Shown in pieces: positions 31,396 to 33,917 of a DNA stretch of 33,917 nucleotides. The DNA is from JASKKU01 sp964416905 (lineage in GTDB: Archaea > Nanobdellota > Nanobdellia > Woesearchaeales > JASKKU01): positions 1-33,917 of the forward strand of contig CAYQFL010000007.1 in the NCBI GenBank assembly GCA_964416905.1, written 5' to 3'. Under the pieces are notes generated by a model, which ran no database searches, had not been told where the DNA came from, and saw only the letters and a list, made by a program, of their open reading frames with translations. A program made the position numbers and the translations under genes. Positions within the stretch are counted from its first letter, which is position 1. Each line of letters starts with the position of its first letter.

Positions 31396-31403
31396 GTTTA
31401 AAC
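31396..31403. promoter_or_regulatory. palindrome between TATA and start of the regulator gene
   Basis: GTTTAAAC is a perfect 8-bp palindrome located between the TATA-like TTTTTATATAATTT (31410-31423) and the start at 31382. It could be the regulator's own operator, or simply a second TATA-like element. Confidence 0.35.
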
Positions 31404-31523
31404 TAATGCTTTTTATATAATTTGCTATATGTTTAGGTTTTAAGCTAAAAATTAATTCAGATTTAGGAAGTCTCACTTTTTGGACTTTTTTATAATATTG
31501 ATTCTCGTAAATTAATCAAAAAC

Positions 31524-31532
31524 TTTATAAAA
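31524..31532 (+). promoter_or_regulatory. TATA box of the DUF655 gene
   Basis: TTTATAAAA is centred 26 nt before the ATG at 31554. Confidence 0.6.
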
Positions 31533-31553
31533 CTAAAAGATTAATCCAGACTT

Positions 31554-32177
31554 ATGGAAACTGAAGTCAACAAAAAATTTTCAGGAAGAGGCAAAAAGGA
31601 AGCCGATAAAGAGGAGTATGCAATAGTTTTGGATTTTTTACCAAACGGCTATCCTTTTGATAGTAGGCCAAGCTATCTAAAAAAACCAGTAGCGCAAGCG
31701 ATAGGTAAAAGGAATTTAGCTTTATTAGAATTGGTTCCAAAGAAGGGAGTTTTCTTACAGCCTCACGAAACTGTGTATATCGGAGAAGGTGCGCGAGATA
31801 AAATCCATCATGTTTCTTCAATGATCAGTTACGATAAATTGACTGCTACAGCTAAGAACGAGTTACCTTATGCTATTGAGCAGATAATAAAAGAACGAGA
31901 GCAAGATTTTGTTGACTTCTTTAATAAAGCAAGACCTTTAACGACAAGAATGCATTCCTTAGAACTATTGCCTGGATTAGGTAAAAAGAGAATGTGGGAA
32001 CTTATAGAAGCAAGGGATGAGAAGCCTTTCGAGAGCTTCGAGGATATGAGAAATAGAATTAAACAATTACCTGATATTGTTGAAATGTTGACAAAGAGAA
32101 TCATTATTGAGCTCTCCGAAAACGAGAAACATAGATTGTTTGTTAAATATAAAAGAGAAACAAAAGAATCTCATTAA
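31554..32177 (+). CDS. DUF655 family RNA-binding protein
   Basis: A 207-residue archaeal DUF655 protein. The N-terminal part (YAIVLDFLPNGYPFDSRPSYLKKPVAQAIG) leads into an S1/OB-like beta region (LLELVPKKGVFLQPHETVYIGEGARDKIHHV). The C-terminal part holds a helix-hairpin-helix (LELLPGLGKKRMWELIEARDEKPFESFEDM). Members are widespread in archaea and are thought to bind RNA or DNA, possibly in ribosome-linked processing; the exact function is unproven. Leaderless start at 31554 from TATA spacing. It is divergent from the membrane regulator operon. A T-rich stretch follows the stop. Confidence 0.92.
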   Translation: METEVNKKFSGRGKKEADKEEYAIVLDFLPNGYPFDSRPSYLKKPVAQAIGKRNLALLELVPKKGVFLQPHETVYIGEGARDKIHHVSSMISYDKLTATAKNELPYAIEQIIKEREQDFVDFFNKARPLTTRMHSLELLPGLGKKRMWELIEARDEKPFESFEDMRNRIKQLPDIVEMLTKRIIIELSENEKHRLFVKYKRETKESH

Positions 32178-32384
32178 TTTCTTTTTAATTTATTCTCACT
32201 TTTTTATGTATTATAATTATATTTTTTTAAAATTGCATCAATTGTGTTTCACAAAGATATATTTTTCTTAATATGTCTTAAAATATATTTTCTTTAGAGA
32301 TATAAAATATTTTTATTTAAACTTGAAGTTTATTATACTTCTAAAACCTATACATTATATGTTAAATTGATTCTGTTAAATATT

Positions 32385-32403
32385 TTTCAATATTGAAATA
32401 TTT
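32385..32403. repeat. 19-bp direct repeat, left copy (contains 14-bp palindrome)
   Basis: TTTCAATATTGAAATATTT occurs here and again at 33888-33906 in the same orientation. Its first 14 bases, TTTCAATATTGAAA, are a perfect palindrome. It lies upstream of the recombinase. Candidate attachment or binding site. Confidence 0.55.
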
Positions 32404-32640
32404 ACTGCAGAATTATAAAAATTTTTTACAAATAATAAAAAGTTTAAGAACTAATAAATAACTTATTTTAATAAAAAATTTCTTTGATTGGATGTTTTAA
32501 AGTAGCATCATTTAAAATCTTAAACTTTTTTTGAACGTTGCTAAATTTTATTTAAACCTCGCTTTTGATATACTTTTTAGAAAGCTGTGTCATTTAACTC
32601 AAAGAATTTTTCGTTTGGCTTTCATATTTCTCGTTTGAGA

Positions 32641-32760
32641 ATGATAATCACAAGCACAACCAGAATCTCATATGTTTGTATTGAATCGTTGAGCGATTAT
32701 GATTTATTGTATCAATTAAAGATCTTATTAAAATTCGGAAATGATCTAAAGTTGCCATAA
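32641..32760 (+). CDS. possible 39-residue micro-ORF in the AT-rich region
   Basis: ATG to TAA encodes MIITSTTRISYVCIESLSDY, then DLLYQLKILLKFGNDLKLP. This stretch has visibly more G and C than its surroundings. There is no clear TATA box or Shine-Dalgarno motif and no family I know. It may be a remnant or a small accessory gene of the recombinase element, or chance. Confidence 0.25.
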   Translation: MIITSTTRISYVCIESLSDYDLLYQLKILLKFGNDLKLP

Positions 32761-32950
32761 ACAGGATCTTAAACTCTTAAGCTTGTTGAATTTATATTAA
32801 TCTTATTTTAATCAGATTAATTGATTTTGAAATCAAATCTTTAAGGTTAATATGGCCCAAAGAACAATTTTTGCAATCATTTTAATGTTTTACATTTTTG
32901 TTAATTAAGATTCTTTAATAATTTCTTTGTTTTTACTCATTATCAAAACA

Positions 32951-32958
32951 TTTATAAA
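32951..32958 (+). promoter_or_regulatory. TATA box of the recombinase gene
   Basis: TTTATAAA predicts transcription starting near 32981, inside the 26-bp inverted repeat that precedes the recombinase ATG. Confidence 0.55.
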
Positions 32959-32974
32959 TTGTTTTTACACAAAT

Positions 32975-33000
32975 TTCCAATAAGGGAACCCTTATTGGAA
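32975..33000. repeat. perfect 12-2-12 inverted repeat at the recombinase promoter
   Basis: TTCCAATAAGGG (32975-32986), core AA, and CCCTTATTGGAA (32989-33000) form a perfect inverted repeat. It covers the predicted transcription start and ends 7 nt before the ATG at 33008. Two 12-bp half-sites around a 2-bp core is the layout of crossover sites of Hin/Gin-type serine recombinases. It can equally act as an autoregulatory operator or fold into an mRNA hairpin. Confidence 0.8.
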
Positions 33001-33007
33001 TCAAGCA

Positions 33008-33823
33008 ATGGAAAAAGCCATAAAAATGAACTCAGAAAGCGACCTTTCTAAAAACAATCCTGGTAGAAAAGCAGCGGTTTACATCAGGGTATCGACAGAA
33101 GAACAAGCCAAGGAAGGTATTAGCATCGCTGCGCAAAAAGACAGATTGACTGCTTTCTGCAAAGCTAAAGATTTAGAAATCTATGATTATTACATTGATG
33201 AAGGTTACAGCGCAGGCTCATTAAAAAGGCCTGCTTTGCAACAAATGCTTAAAGACCTCAATGATGCTAAGTTCAAAAACATAGTTGTTTACAAAATTGA
33301 TAGATTCTCAAGAAACCTTAAAGATTTAGTTACAATCCTTGATGATTTCAAAAAAAGAAATATTAACTTTATCTCAGCAACTGAACCAATAGACACAACA
33401 AGCGCAATAGGTAATGCTTTTATGCAGATTATTGGAGTATTTGCAGAATTAGAACGCGGCATGGTTGGTGAAAGAGTAAAACTTGCTTTTGAAAAAAAGA
33501 TCTCATCAAAGGAATTTCTAGCCAGGCCGCCTTTGGGGTATAAAATTGTTGGTAAGAACCTTGTTGTTGACCCTGAAAATGCAGAAAAAGTGAGAGAAAT
33601 CTTCAATGATAGATTAAATGGAATAAGCTATAAAGAAACCTGTAATCGACTAGGCATTCCAAAATCGACTTATTATCACATTCTTACAAATCCCATATAT
33701 TGCGGCATTTTGAGGTTTAATAAACGGATTCTTAAGGGCGATTTTGAACCAATAATCGATTTATCTGATTTCTACAAAGCCCATCCAAAAAACGCAAAAT
33801 TCTTAGAATCTTTAGTAAAATAG
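33008..33823 (+). CDS. serine recombinase, compact, without zinc ribbon
   Basis: A 271-residue site-specific recombinase. The resolvase-type catalytic domain starts AAVYIRVSTEEQAKEG, with nucleophile Ser29 and Arg27. IDRFSRNLKDL supplies D98, R99 and R102. AIGNAFMQIIGVFAELERGMVGERV is the dimer/tetramer helix region. A 'Recombinase' DNA-binding domain follows (PPLGYKIVGKNLVVDPENAEKVREIF...YKETCNRLGIPKSTYYHILTNPIYCGIL). The zinc ribbon and coiled coil of large serine integrases are absent, so the protein is intermediate between resolvases and integrases. All catalytic residues look intact. Its promoter carries a perfect 12-2-12 inverted repeat, and 19-bp repeats flank it, suggesting a mobile or invertible element. 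Confidence 0.93.
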   Translation: MEKAIKMNSESDLSKNNPGRKAAVYIRVSTEEQAKEGISIAAQKDRLTAFCKAKDLEIYDYYIDEGYSAGSLKRPALQQMLKDLNDAKFKNIVVYKIDRFSRNLKDLVTILDDFKKRNINFISATEPIDTTSAIGNAFMQIIGVFAELERGMVGERVKLAFEKKISSKEFLARPPLGYKIVGKNLVVDPENAEKVREIFNDRLNGISYKETCNRLGIPKSTYYHILTNPIYCGILRFNKRILKGDFEPIIDLSDFYKAHPKNAKFLESLVK

Positions 33824-33838
33824 ATTTTTTGATAGTTC

Positions 33839-33869
33839 TAAAACTTTTTCATAAAAGTTAAAACTTTTT
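33839..33869. repeat. short repeats after the recombinase
   Basis: TAAAACTTTTT occurs at 33839-33849 and 33859-33869, exactly 20 bp apart. The interval also forms AACTTTT/AAAAGTT arms (33842-33848, 33853-33859). This may be a transcription terminator for the recombinase or upstream elements of a promoter whose TATA-like TTTTTATAAT lies at 33865-33874. Confidence 0.4.
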
Positions 33870-33887
33870 ATAATTCTATAGTCTTTA

Positions 33888-33906
33888 TTTCAATATTGAA
33901 ATATTT
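33888..33906. repeat. 19-bp direct repeat, right copy
   Basis: Exact second copy of TTTCAATATTGAAATATTT (first at 32385-32403), starting 65 nt after the recombinase stop. It falls just downstream of a TATA-like element, so it could also be an operator of an unseen downstream gene. Confidence 0.55.
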
Positions 33907-33917
33907 GCTTAAAAAAG

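Larger units (their letters stand above)
32178..32960. other. 830-bp AT-rich region with no secure gene
   Basis: No convincing gene lies between DUF655 and the recombinase. Apart from a possible 39-codon frame at 32641-32760, it holds very AT-rich sequence with small inverted repeats (for example TTAATC at 32797-32802 with GATTAA at 32815-32820). It also holds the left copy of the 19-bp repeat (32385-32403). Composition and emptiness contrast with the tightly packed rest of the window, as at the edge of a mobile element. Confidence 0.6.

Noticed and set aside
33008..33823. Recombinase as an IS607-type transposase
   Set aside because: There is no N-terminal MerR-like domain and no TnpB gene next to it, and the C-terminal 'Recombinase' domain is of integrase/resolvase type.
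33839..33869. 20-bp-spaced TAAAACTTTTT repeats as a CRISPR or iteron array
   Set aside because: There are only two 11-bp AT-rich copies with no spacer-like pattern. They are more consistent with a terminator or promoter region.

Overview
The window looks archaeal, most likely from a small AT-rich genome of the DPANN group (Woesearchaeota/Pacearchaeota-like). The archaeal call rests on replication factor C large subunit, ribosomal protein S6e next to aIF2-gamma, an archaeal-type SepF, a DUF655 protein, a beta-CASP RNase and archaeal TATA boxes. The DPANN placement is inference from gene content and low GC (roughly 30% by eye). A strong regularity runs through the window: most first genes have a TATA-like box centred 24-30 nt before one particular in-frame start codon, as expected for leaderless mRNAs. 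Genes inside operons instead carry Shine-Dalgarno motifs (GGTGAT/GGAGG). I used this rule to choose starts, and several of my starts lie downstream of the longest possible ORF.

Layout. 1-54: possible tail of an upstream gene. 186-3534: methyltransferase, RfcL and glycyl-tRNA synthetase. 3531-5200: a Fic protein and a RadC-like JAB protein, divergently transcribed around inverted repeats. 5212-5285: a GC-rich, strongly foldable island (candidate structured RNA). 5330-6646: a 44-residue acidic protein, an RsmC-like methyltransferase and divergent SepF. 6842-9633: small zinc protein, S6e/aIF2-gamma and a PP-loop asparagine-synthetase-like enzyme. 9625-13188: DUF6485 protein, GT4 glycosyltransferase, glyoxalase II-like hydrolase, UbiA prenyltransferase and a NifX/NafY-fold protein. 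13211-18849: two heavily sequon-bearing exported proteins, Nudix hydrolase, a 58-residue protein, site-2-type protease, cysteine-poor Mrp-like ATPase, RNase D-like exonuclease and MazG-like hydrolase. 18937-22673: four-helix membrane protein, PRTase-like protein, GT-C/TPR glycosyltransferase and GT2 glycosyltransferase. 22706-28649: valyl-tRNA synthetase, S66 peptidase, tRNA-Gln(CUG), a nucleotidyltransferase-like protein and a membrane-anchored serpin. 28664-32177: beta-CASP RNase, a membrane-bound ArsR-type regulator coupled to a SIMPL protein, and DUF655. 32178-33917: an AT-rich gene desert followed by a serine recombinase.

How it fits together. Most of the window is a housekeeping backbone for replication, translation, RNA decay and division. 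It is interleaved with a cell-envelope theme: glycosyltransferases, exported Asn-glycosylation-rich proteins, a membrane serpin, a site-2 protease and a membrane regulator with SIMPL. The best candidate for an undescribed system is the right edge. There a compact serine recombinase without a zinc ribbon has a perfect 12-2-12 inverted repeat, the layout of Hin/Gin crossover sites, over its predicted transcription start. The recombinase is also bracketed by two exact copies of a 19-bp sequence containing a 14-bp palindrome. This could be an autoregulated mobile or invertible element, but the window ends before any partner site could be seen. No CRISPR array, rRNA or replication origin was recognised.
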